Source: Lysobacterales bacterium (lineage in GTDB: Bacteria; Pseudomonadota; Gammaproteobacteria; Xanthomonadales; SZUA-38). Taken from it: a stretch of DNA of 64,000 bases. Below, one piece after another: positions 33,503 through 40,510 of this stretch (its first letter is position 1; the number at the start of each line of letters is the position of its first letter). A program made the translations under genes and the position numbers. The stretch lies in the NCBI GenBank assembly GCA_028285525.1, contig JANQOZ010000061.1:1-64000 (forward strand), given 5' to 3'. The notes below the pieces were generated by a model. The model worked only from the letters and a program-made list of their open reading frames with translations, was not told where the DNA came from and did no database searches.

Positions 33503-34044
33503 ATCGCCGCCTGACCGAACTGGTTCGAGTCTATGACAACGCGCTCCCGGGTGATTTTTGTGATCAGACGGTGCGGGCCTTTGACCGAGCGACCGGCGCG
33601 ATGCAGCGCGAAGACGGCGTCCGCCAGTTTGATGAGCTGGTGATCGACGGCAGCCCCGAGTGGGCCTACAGCAACCTGCAGCTCGAGCAGGCCAAGGAGC
33701 ATGCGCTGAGCCGGTACTGTGCGGAGGTCCCGGGCTGTTACCCCGACAAGCGCGACTTTGAGGCGTTCCGGATCAAGCGCTATCAAGCGGGGCGCGAGGA
33801 TCAGTTTCGGGAACATGTCGACGCCTATGATCGGGTCTCGGGGCTGCGTTACCTCGTCTGTTTCTGGTACCTGAACGACGTGGAAGAGGGCGGTGAAACG
33901 ATATTCACGGAGCTGGATCTGAAGGTTCGGGCGCGTCGCGGGCGGCTCATCATGTTTCCGCCCTACTGGATGTATGCGCATGCCGGCCTGGCGCCGCGCA
34001 GCGGCGACAAATACATTCTCAGCACCTATTTTCTCTACTGCTGA
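33499..34044 (+). CDS. Prolyl-4-hydroxylase-like 2OG-Fe(II) oxygenase
   Basis: 181 residues from the TTG at 33499, which shares TTGA with the preceding stop; a longer frame exists but would overlap the conserved end of the upstream gene. It is a stand-alone P4H domain: RYQAGREDQFREHVDAYD with His106 and Asp108, LVCFWYLNDVEEGGETIF, distal His161 (MYAHAG) and Lys171 (GDKYILS) for 2-oxoglutarate. The short length, without a substrate-binding extension, is usual for bacterial P4H proteins. It is the last of the four plus-strand oxygenases and converges on the minus-strand three, with 56 noncoding bases between. Confidence 0.88.
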   Translation: MNRRLTELVRVYDNALPGDFCDQTVRAFDRATGAMQREDGVRQFDELVIDGSPEWAYSNLQLEQAKEHALSRYCAEVPGCYPDKRDFEAFRIKRYQAGREDQFREHVDAYDRVSGLRYLVCFWYLNDVEEGGETIFTELDLKVRARRGRLIMFPPYWMYAHAGLAPRSGDKYILSTYFLYC

Positions 34045-34100
34045 GAGGCCGGCCGGACTCGCCGCCGACCGTCACCCAGAGCCCGTAAGCTCCCGCAGCG

Positions 34101-34688
34101 TCAGGCGTCCGGTTTCACCGGCTCAAGCTTAAACGCGAGCGTATAGCGCGGCTGGGTGCAGATGCGGTTCGGCGGTCTGCCGCAGTGACGGAGCTCGCCG
34201 TCGAACAGAACGAGTCGACCCGGCCTCGGGCTCGCGACAAACTCCGCGTCACCCTCGGCGTTAAAAAACAGGGTTTCTCCGCCCCACTCGACGTCCCAGC
34301 GATCGGTCACAAACCACAGAGCCGTGAGTTCACCCGCTCCCGGCATACAGTCGGTGTGGGTGAATAGCATGTCGCCGTAGCCCGCGTAGTTGGTGTAGGC
34401 CCGATAGACGGTATAGTCGCCGCCCATGTAGCGAGACGCCACTTCGGTTGCCGTAAAGAAGGGTAGATTTCGCGCTGACTCGATGGTCATGTTGTTGGCC
34501 CAGTGTCGGTACTCCGCCGTATCGGGTCTGGCGATTTCGTTGTGTTGAAACGGGCTCGTGTCCAGGATTTCTTTGATCCGGCTGACGATCGGCAGCGGCA
34601 CCAGGTCATCAAATACGGCGATTCGCAGTCCGTCGACGGTGGCGCTGCGCCGCGGGGTTGGAACGATGGGTGGGGTTTTGTCACTCAT
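34101..34688 (-). CDS. 2OG-Fe(II) oxygenase
   Basis: 195 residues. The triad is His111-x-Asp113 (FTHTDCM) and His168 (ELRHCGRPP), with Arg181 (PRYTLAFKL) for 2-oxoglutarate; the core strands LTALWFVTDRWDVEWGGETL and PGRLVLFDGEL surround them. The NxYxGYGDMLFTHTD arrangement resembles SM-20-like hydroxylases that act on proteins. It overlaps the upstream Sel1-oxygenase by 8 bases and is the final gene of the minus-strand group. The nature of the substrate cannot be told from the sequence. Confidence 0.88.
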   Translation of the reverse strand: MSDKTPPIVPTPRRSATVDGLRIAVFDDLVPLPIVSRIKEILDTSPFQHNEIARPDTAEYRHWANNMTIESARNLPFFTATEVASRYMGGDYTVYRAYTNYAGYGDMLFTHTDCMPGAGELTALWFVTDRWDVEWGGETLFFNAEGDAEFVASPRPGRLVLFDGELRHCGRPPNRICTQPRYTLAFKLEPVKPDA

Positions 34689-35841
34689 GGCGAAAGGGTC
34701 GGTCTCGAAACCATAGGGTTGCCAGCCACTTCTCGCCTTCGATCACCGGAGCGCTGGCGTGCAGGCTGTTGCGGTCGATGCTCCCGTCGCTGAGCGTATT
34801 GCGGAAAAAAACCGCCGTGCCGGCCACCGGCCTCACCCGGGACTGGAAGCGGGGGAACTCGGTTTCGCCGCCTGCCTGGGGCGTGCTCAGATAGCTGAAG
34901 GTGGTGGCGACACGCTGGCCGCGACGCCCGATCTCCTCGCCGGCCTCGCCGGATTCTGGATCGATGTAGTCAAAGTGTTCCCGATACTCCTGCCCCGCGG
35001 TGTAGCGCAGCATCGCGAAAGGCTCCGCGTGGTCAAAGGGGATGCCTGCCTGCAGCGCCAGCCGCTCCTTGACCCGCGTAATCACGATATCTTCCTGCGC
35101 GGGATGAAAGCTCCAGCCGTAGCTGGTTCGCGTGGTGTCGAGCACCGATTCACCGGTGACCGGATGCACGGTGTGAGAGGGGAGCAGGTCGGGGCGCGCC
35201 GTCTCGATCAGATAGGCGCACTCAAGCGGCGTCAGCAGGTTCGGGTAGACGCGCAGTGAAAACGCGGGGTCGGGAACCTGTGGTGTGGCGAGCGCGGCTG
35301 GCTCGAACGTCAGTGCGTCCAGGTTGTCCCAGCGCCGCTCGGCCGCATCCGCCGGTGGTTCCTGACCCAACAGCACCTGCGCGCGCGCATCGCCCGCCGC
35401 GGCGGCGCTGGCCAGCAGCTCGGCGCCGAGTTTGGTGGAGCCGAGCTGATCCGCGATGAGGGCGTAGTTAACGAGGGCCGCCGGGAGCCCGCTGCGTGCC
35501 GCCTCGGTCAGAAGCGCAGCAGCGGCCTCCGTGTCGCGCGTCATGCCCTGGCCGCGGTAGCAGGCGTTTGCCAGTTCAAACTGACCGCTGGGATCCCCAG
35601 CCTCAGCCGCGCTGCGAAAAGCATGGAGCGCATCCGCGGTATTGGCCGCGATGCCCAGCCCCAGGAGGCTTTGACGGCCCAGTTCAACCCGGGCTTCGTG
35701 GTAGCCGTTCCGCGCGGCCCGGCCCAGCCAGCGACGGCTGCGGCCATAGTCGGCCTCATCCGCATAGTGACGGCCAAGCGCAAACTGCTGGGCCGGATCA
35801 CCCGCGTTGGCTGCCTGCCACAGCGTCTCAAAATCGCTCAC
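34681..35841 (-). CDS. Sel1-repeat protein with C-terminal prolyl-4-hydroxylase-like domain
   Basis: 386 residues from GTG 35841, which shares GTGA with the preceding stop (35838-35841). The N-terminal ~170 residues are Sel1-like repeats (ANAGDPAQQFALGRHYAD, AARNGYHEARVELGRQSLLGLG, AAEAGDPSGQFELANACYRGQG). The C-terminal P4H domain has MLRYTAGQEYREHFDYID with His289 and Asp291, FSYLSTPQAGGETEFP, distal His361 (NSLHASAP) and Lys371 in EGEKWLATLWFRD. It is a likely paralogue of the 32042 gene in the opposite arm, and the Lys in place of Arg is normal for P4H. Confidence 0.92.
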   Translation of the reverse strand: MSDFETLWQAANAGDPAQQFALGRHYADEADYGRSRRWLGRAARNGYHEARVELGRQSLLGLGIAANTADALHAFRSAAEAGDPSGQFELANACYRGQGMTRDTEAAAALLTEAARSGLPAALVNYALIADQLGSTKLGAELLASAAAAGDARAQVLLGQEPPADAAERRWDNLDALTFEPAALATPQVPDPAFSLRVYPNLLTPLECAYLIETARPDLLPSHTVHPVTGESVLDTTRTSYGWSFHPAQEDIVITRVKERLALQAGIPFDHAEPFAMLRYTAGQEYREHFDYIDPESGEAGEEIGRRGQRVATTFSYLSTPQAGGETEFPRFQSRVRPVAGTAVFFRNTLSDGSIDRNSLHASAPVIEGEKWLATLWFRDRPFRHE

Positions 35842-36521
35842 GGGTGTGCGGCTCCGGCGGCGTGTTTTTCGGCTTCGACGTTTTTGATCCAGGCGTTGAA
35901 CGCCACCACAATTCGCTCGCCGGTCCCCGTAAACGGGGCCACGTCGTGCATAAGGAAGGAGGGGAAGATCACCAGCTGCCCGGCCTTGGCCGGGAAGGTC
36001 AGAACGCCCGGCGCCCAGGGCTCGACCCAGGTGTTGTTGCCCGCGTCCATGTACATGTTGATCGAGTTGCGCGGATCGTGGAATCGCAGCGTGCCGCTGT
36101 CCGGGTTGTCGGGATCCTGCCCACCGGCGTCCACGCAGTAAACGCCCGACCAGGAGGCCATGGGGTGGTTGTGGCTGCCCATATAGCCGCCGGCGCGGGT
36201 GATGTGAAACCACGCGTGATTGAAGATTTTCAGGGGGCTTAGGTCCACGGTGCCGTTGACCTGCCTGAGCGCCTGGCCGAGCTGCGCGAAACAAAACTGT
36301 TTGAGATGCTGGACGCACGGCTCGGGCCAGTTGAATACGGTGAACACGCTCTCGAACGTGTTGACCTTCAGGGTGGGTACCGGGTATTCCTCGGTGAACT
36401 CGCTCCCGCGGGCTTCCCGATCAAGAAACAGGGCACGCAGCTCGCGGTTGAGCGCTTCGCAGTTGGGCATTTGCACCACCAGAAACGGGCAGGCAAAAGC
36501 GGGTCGGACGACGGCGTTCAT
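35838..36521 (-). CDS. TIGR02466-type putative 2OG-Fe(II) oxygenase
   Basis: 227 residues, the usual length of this family. The core shows HAWFHITRAGGYMGSHNHP, MASWSGVYCVD, GTLRFHDPRN and GQLVIFPSFLMHDVAPF. Candidate iron ligands are His119 (in His117-Asn-His119) and His192, with Arg203 (ERIVVAFNAW) for 2-oxoglutarate. An Asp two residues after His119 is lacking (the residue is Met), so the metal site differs from the HxD type, as in relatives that read HPN. It is the first gene of the minus-strand operon; the Sel1-oxygenase follows with a 4-base overlap. Confidence 0.9.
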   Translation of the reverse strand: MNAVVRPAFACPFLVVQMPNCEALNRELRALFLDREARGSEFTEEYPVPTLKVNTFESVFTVFNWPEPCVQHLKQFCFAQLGQALRQVNGTVDLSPLKIFNHAWFHITRAGGYMGSHNHPMASWSGVYCVDAGGQDPDNPDSGTLRFHDPRNSINMYMDAGNNTWVEPWAPGVLTFPAKAGQLVIFPSFLMHDVAPFTGTGERIVVAFNAWIKNVEAEKHAAGAAHP

Positions 36522-36651
36522 GGCGCCATGGTTACGAGCCGGCCGTCAAATTGCAACAGGGAATGCGCGTATCTTGGCGCCTCGCGACGGACGCGTGCGG
36601 CGTCAGGTCAACGGTGGCTGGAAGAGAGGGGTTTTGAGTCGGCGGAGCCGA

Positions 36652-37638
36652 TCAGAGGTCCTGGCGGTACCGAACGTAGGGAACCCGACCGAAGAAATTT
36701 TCCAGCTCGGCATCGCTCAGGCCGTTGCTGGCCGGGGCCGGGTTGTTCAGCACGTTGCGCGCGCCTACGCTCAGGCTCGCGTTCCAGGGCGTGCGCCAGG
36801 CAAAGCTGACGTCGAAGGAGGTCCAACCTGCGGTTTGCTCGCTCCCGTTCACCACGTCGAGGTAGCGGCTGGTCAGGTCGCCTCGGAAGGTGCCTTTTTG
36901 CCAGCCCAGACCAAAGGCTGCGGCGTTGAGCGGCGTTTCGGTGCTTGAGGTGCCGAGGGAGTATTCAAAGTCGGCCAGCCGGGACACCTGGAGTCCGAGC
37001 TCGAGATCACCCCAGTTTCCGGCGCTGATGTCGCAGGTCAGGCTGATATCGACGGCCTCGGTGCTGCCGAGGTTGAGTCCGCTCCCCGCGGTGCTGAACC
37101 ACACGGGGGTGACGTTGCCGGGCAGCTGGCTGTCGCTGCTGAAGTAGTCGACGTTAAGGTTGAGCGCCCGGCTGACCTGCCAGCTCGCGCCCAGGGCGTA
37201 GGCCTGGAGCGACGATTCAGACGCGTTGGCGTTGACCACCGGCGCGCAGTTTTCGGCCTCGGCGCAAAGCAGCATGCGGCTGCCGTCGGTTTGCTGATAG
37301 CCGGCCCTGAGAGCCAGGCTGTCGACGGGCCGCCAGATGCCCTGCGTCTGGGCCACCTGGGCACCGGGCGCGGCAGGAACGGCCACCTGAAGCTCCAGTC
37401 GCTTGCCCACCGCAATACCGAGCGCTCCCGGCACGGGCAGAGGATCGGTGGACTGCGGATGATCGATGGCGTAGATCATGGGCTGGCCTGCCGTCGGCGC
37501 TGAGGGCTGTAGAAGCATCTTTTCGCTGCTCGGCGCCGGTTGCCCGGGCTGTGCAAACACCGAACCACACGTGAGCAGGCCCACGACAAGCGTGGCCGCA
37601 CACAGGCCAGTTTTGCTTTGGTTACCGGTCAGCAACAT
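36652..37638 (-). CDS. Outer-membrane beta-barrel protein resembling a TonB-receptor C-terminus
   Basis: 328 residues with a signal peptide (CAATLVVGLLTCGSVFAQ). There is no plug domain. Strand-like segments such as LNLNVDYFSSDSQLPGN, GDLELGLQVSRLADFEYSLG and FRGDLTSRYLDVVNG lead to a C-terminal part typical of TonB-dependent receptors: GWTSFDVSFAWRTPW, LSVGARNVLNNPAP and FGRVPYVRYRQDL. It could be a degenerate or reduced receptor or an independent barrel. A 130-base gap separates it from the oxygenase operon, so co-transcription is possible but unproven. Confidence 0.75.
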   Translation of the reverse strand: MLLTGNQSKTGLCAATLVVGLLTCGSVFAQPGQPAPSSEKMLLQPSAPTAGQPMIYAIDHPQSTDPLPVPGALGIAVGKRLELQVAVPAAPGAQVAQTQGIWRPVDSLALRAGYQQTDGSRMLLCAEAENCAPVVNANASESSLQAYALGASWQVSRALNLNVDYFSSDSQLPGNVTPVWFSTAGSGLNLGSTEAVDISLTCDISAGNWGDLELGLQVSRLADFEYSLGTSSTETPLNAAAFGLGWQKGTFRGDLTSRYLDVVNGSEQTAGWTSFDVSFAWRTPWNASLSVGARNVLNNPAPASNGLSDAELENFFGRVPYVRYRQDL

Positions 37639-38036
37639 GATTCGTGTCTTCCGAATCCCTTCCTTCCGTTAGTCAGATCTGTCCGTTGCCTCAAAAGTTC
37701 CTGCCGCTTCCAAGCAGGTTAATGAGCTCCCGCGCAACGCAGACGGTCCTTCACGCCCTTAGAATAGCAAACGTGGCCCCTCGGCGACAGCGACCGAGGG
37801 TTGCGCTGGGCGCTGTTTTGGTGACGTTCGTCACGAATTCGGGGTTTTTTGGGCGAATTTCGGCTTCAGTGTCATCTCTAAGCGGCCGATTTAGGGATAA
37901 GTCGGACCAGCTGAGCCCCGCTTGCGATGAACGGAGAACGCGGGCTGTAACCAATTGGCCGGTCGGTGCGTCTAACAGGACAGAAGCGGCAAACATTGAC
38001 TTGGAGCCGCAGCTAGGAACGGATAGGGAGCAAGAG
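37639..38036. other. 398-base noncoding region before the small peptide gene
   Basis: Between the divergent barrel and small-peptide starts. It contains the palindrome GTGACGTTCGTCAC (37821-37834) followed by a T-rich stretch, and a possible -35 TTGACT at 37996-38001 before the peptide gene. An in-frame extension of the peptide is open through this region, but the composition and lack of similarity argue that it is not translated. Confidence 0.5.
37821..37834. promoter_or_regulatory. 14-base palindrome, possible operator
   Basis: GTGACG and CGTCAC separated by TT, in the noncoding gap between the divergent barrel gene and small-peptide gene. The form suits a dimeric regulator, but no known consensus is matched with confidence. 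Confidence 0.3.
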
Positions 38037-38225
38037 ATGAGCGTGAAGTCGGTATTGTCCTTAACAGCGAAGGCTGCGGTGGTAGCCACCTTGACCACCG
38101 GCACGATGGCCGCTGGCCTGACTGTCACGACCTACACGATGGCCAAAGCCAACGAAATGATGTTCGAACGACCGGCTGCCGTTCCGACTGCGCCGCTGAA
38201 AGCCGAAGATCCCGCCTGCGTCTAA
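38037..38225 (+). CDS. Small single-span peptide of unknown function
   Basis: 62 residues from ATG 38037, with AGGGAG about 7 bases upstream. The N-terminal half is basic then hydrophobic (SLTAKAAVVATLTTG, MAAGLTVTTYTM), so it is a membrane span or an uncleaved signal. The C-terminal half (ANEMMFERPAAVP, TAPLKAEDPACV) is proline-rich with one cysteine near the end. It lies after the oxygenase cluster. A proline- and cysteine-containing tail makes it a conceivable hydroxylation substrate, but that is only an idea. It converges with hslO. Confidence 0.6.
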   Translation: MSVKSVLSLTAKAAVVATLTTGTMAAGLTVTTYTMAKANEMMFERPAAVPTAPLKAEDPACV

Positions 38226-38255
38226 GCCCTGCGAATAAGCGTATCGTGATCGGCG

Positions 38256-38288
38256 CCGGGCGACCCGGACGCCACTGGCTCAAGCCAG
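38256..38288. terminator. Hairpins between convergent genes
   Basis: CCGGG/CCCGG (38256-38260 with 38264-38268) and CTGGCT/AGCCAG (38275-38280 with 38283-38288) lie between the small-peptide gene and hslO stops. They lack T-runs, so termination is only suggested. Confidence 0.35.
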
Positions 38289-38291
38289 CCC

Positions 38292-39137
38292 TCAGGCAAA
38301 CAGCAGCTTGAGGTCCACCGGATCGAACGAGTAGCGCTCGTTGCAGAATTCGCAGTCCACCGTGATCACCTCATCACCCTCCAGCTCGTTCTCGAGCGCC
38401 TCCTCACCCAGCGCCATCAGCACTTCCGCGACACGCTCGCGTGAGCAGGGGCAGCGGAAGCACAGACGCTTCTGAGGCTCCCAGGTCAGCGCTTCCTCGG
38501 CAAACAGCCGGCCGGCGAGCGCCTCGGAACGCAGCCCCAGAAGCTCCTCGGCCGTGACCGTTTCCGCCAGGTGTACTACCCGATTCCAGCCGTCGGGGTC
38601 CTCGGCCGTTCGACCAGGCAGGCGCTGAACGATCAGGCCGGCGGCGCGATCGTTGTCGGCAGCCAGCCACAGCCGGGTGTCGAGCTGTTCTGAGTGAGTG
38701 AAATAGCCGGTCAGCGCTTCGGCCAGCGTGTTGCCCTTGAGCTCCACAATGCCTTGATACCGCTCGGCCCGGGCGTTTTCGATGGTGATGGTCAGCAGAC
38801 TGTCGCGATCGACGTCCGCCAGCGTCCAGTCGTCACTCAGGCTGTCGTCGCAGCTCAGCACGCCGCGCTGACCGCCTTCGCTCGTGCACTCGGCCATCAG
38901 CAGCTTCAGCGTTTTGCCGCCCTGGAGCTGCACGCTGACCCGGCCGTCTACCTTGATTTGGCTGGCCATGAGGGCAGATGCAGCCAGCGCTTCCCCTAAA
39001 AGCTGCTGCGCCGGGAGCGGCGCCAGGTTGCGGAGACGAATCGACTGCCAGGTCTCGTCGAGGCTGACAAACGCGCCACGGACCGCCAGCCCGTGCATCG
39101 CAAACCGCCGCAGCCCGTCAAATTCGCTGCGGCTCAT
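38292..39137 (-). CDS. hslO: Redox-regulated chaperone Hsp33
   Basis: 281 residues from ATG 39137, where ATGA is shared with the lipoprotein stop; an upstream in-frame ATG at 39176 is less likely. The zinc-binding cysteines are present near the C-terminus: Cys229-Pro-Cys231 and Cys262-Glu-Phe-Cys265. The central QGGKTLKLLMAECT and GYFTHSEQLDTRLWLA are typical of Hsp33. Oxidation releases zinc and activates the protein as a holdase that protects cytosolic proteins from bleach or peroxide. An extra Cys226 lies just before the CxC. Confidence 0.96.
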   Translation of the reverse strand: MSRSEFDGLRRFAMHGLAVRGAFVSLDETWQSIRLRNLAPLPAQQLLGEALAASALMASQIKVDGRVSVQLQGGKTLKLLMAECTSEGGQRGVLSCDDSLSDDWTLADVDRDSLLTITIENARAERYQGIVELKGNTLAEALTGYFTHSEQLDTRLWLAADNDRAAGLIVQRLPGRTAEDPDGWNRVVHLAETVTAEELLGLRSEALAGRLFAEEALTWEPQKRLCFRCPCSRERVAEVLMALGEEALENELEGDEVITVDCEFCNERYSFDPVDLKLLFA

Positions 39138-39610
39138 CGAAACTGCCAGGGTCGGCCTGGCGTGGCGCTCACCCATCCGGTTTGCCCAACGTCGAAGCTG
39201 AGGCCTCCGCTGTGCAGGACCACGCCGGTGATCTCGAGCGGCAGCTGGCTGCGGCGTCCTTCGGCCAGCGGGGCCAGGCGGCTCGCAACCGATTCGGGCA
39301 GCCGGCCCGAAACGCTGAGCAGCTCCTCGCCCAGCGCGGGAAGAACCCCGGTGAAGTCGGGCGCCAGGGCCGGGAGCGCCGCGCCATCGATAGAGACCTC
39401 CAGGCGAATGTCGTCCACCGTCATCGGTCGGGCGGCCGGATTGCTCAGCCGGAGGTCGACGTCAAAGCGCTGCTGATCCTCGACCACCAGGGACACGAGC
39501 TTTACCCGCGGCGGTTCGAGTTTCGGGGCGCGGCTGCCGCAGGCAGCGAGCATCGTGATTGCGGTGAGAGCCAAAAGCCAGCCGATCGATCTTGTTATTT
39601 TGCGATCCAC
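39134..39610 (-). CDS. LEA type 2 (WHy domain) lipoprotein
   Basis: 158 residues with a signal peptide and lipobox (TMLAACGS, Cys24). The mature domain has the pattern PPRVKLVSLVV, FDVDLRLSNPAARPMTV and DIRLEVSIDG, with the NPxxxPM motif typical of the LEA2/WHy fold found in desiccation-linked and envelope lipoproteins. No acidic residue follows the Cys at +2 (Ser), so outer-membrane sorting is expected. Its stop overlaps the hslO start; the ABC permease gene lies 24 bases upstream in the same direction. Confidence 0.85.
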   Translation of the reverse strand: MDRKITRSIGWLLALTAITMLAACGSRAPKLEPPRVKLVSLVVEDQQRFDVDLRLSNPAARPMTVDDIRLEVSIDGAALPALAPDFTGVLPALGEELLSVSGRLPESVASRLAPLAEGRRSQLPLEITGVVLHSGGLSFDVGQTGWVSATPGRPWQFR

Positions 39611-39634
39611 AAACGTTGTCCCGTTGAGATTGAA

Positions 39635-40510
39635 TCAGGGGTTGCGCCGGTAGCGCGGATCCAGACGATCCTGAAGATCGTCGGTGATCAGGTTGAGCGC
39701 TGCGACGAGCATAACGAGTGAAAGTGAGGCTACCACGAAACCCGTGAAGTGCCCGGCAAGAATGTCCTGGCTGGACTCGGCGATCATCTGTCCCCAGCTG
39801 ATCCCCCGGCCGTCCCCCAGACCGAGAAAACTTAAGACCACTTCCGACTTGACCGCCGCAACAAACGTGATGGTGCTTTGAATCAGGAGCAGGTGCGCAG
39901 CGTTCGGCGCCACGTGACGGGTGAGGATCTTCCAGTCGGCAACGCCCTGGGTCATCGCCGCCAGCACAAATCCGGTTTCGCGCAGCTTGAGCGTCTCGGC
40001 CCGCACGAGCCGGGCGGTGCCGGTCCAGAACGCCAGCGTCAGCGCCAGGATGATTGTGCCGGGCGCTCCCTGAGCCGCGTAGGCGAGCGCGCCGACAAGC
40101 AGGTAGAAGGGCACGGCGTCAATCACCGCCAGCAGCCAGGAAATCCCGTGATCAGGCCAGCCGCGATGATAGTAGCCGGCAAGCATGCCAAGTATGCCGC
40201 CGAGCGCTGTGGAGAGCAGCGCGACGGCCAGGCCGGTTTCGAACGCCGTAGCGGCACCGGCGGCGGCCCGCGCCGCAATATCCTGCCCGATGGCGTTGGT
40301 TCCGAGCCAGTGCTCCCCGGAGGGGGCGCCGTGCAGCAGCCCGGTGGTTATGCTGGCAGCGTCACCCCACAGGCCCAGCCAGCTGGACGCGCCGAGCAGC
40401 ACAAACAGGCCGAGCAGCGCCAGCGCCAGGCGGGAGAGCATGCTGCCCTGACGCCAGGGCGCGGGAGAAGGAGGATAGGCCTCAAGGGCGGCTGCTGAGT
40501 CGGTTCTCAC
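39635..40510 (-). CDS. Oligopeptide/nickel-type ABC transporter permease (OppC-like)
   Basis: 291 residues from GTG 40510, sharing GTGA with the OppB-like stop. The N-terminal span near residue 20 is followed by HWLGTNAIGQDIAARAAAG, the usual GTDxxGRDxxSR region of OppC, with the DGRGISWGQMIAES motif near residue 240 and five to six spans. It should form the transmembrane channel with the OppB-like partner. No ATPase or solute-binding protein is present nearby, so these subunits must come from elsewhere or be shared. Confidence 0.88.
   Translation of the reverse strand: MRTDSAAALEAYPPSPAPWRQGSMLSRLALALLGLFVLLGASSWLGLWGDAASITTGLLHGAPSGEHWLGTNAIGQDIAARAAAGAATAFETGLAVALLSTALGGILGMLAGYYHRGWPDHGISWLLAVIDAVPFYLLVGALAYAAQGAPGTIILALTLAFWTGTARLVRAETLKLRETGFVLAAMTQGVADWKILTRHVAPNAAHLLLIQSTITFVAAVKSEVVLSFLGLGDGRGISWGQMIAESSQDILAGHFTGFVVASLSLVMLVAALNLITDDLQDRLDPRYRRNP

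Noticed and set aside
34681..36318. A single 545-codon frame on the minus strand spanning two oxygenases
   Set aside because: The upstream third is out of frame with the conserved TIGR02466 protein at 35838-36521; the real start is GTG 35841.
37644..38036. N-terminal extension of the small peptide gene
   Set aside because: The first ~130 codons are rich in Ser, Arg and Thr without structure, and ATG 38037 has a good ribosome-binding site.
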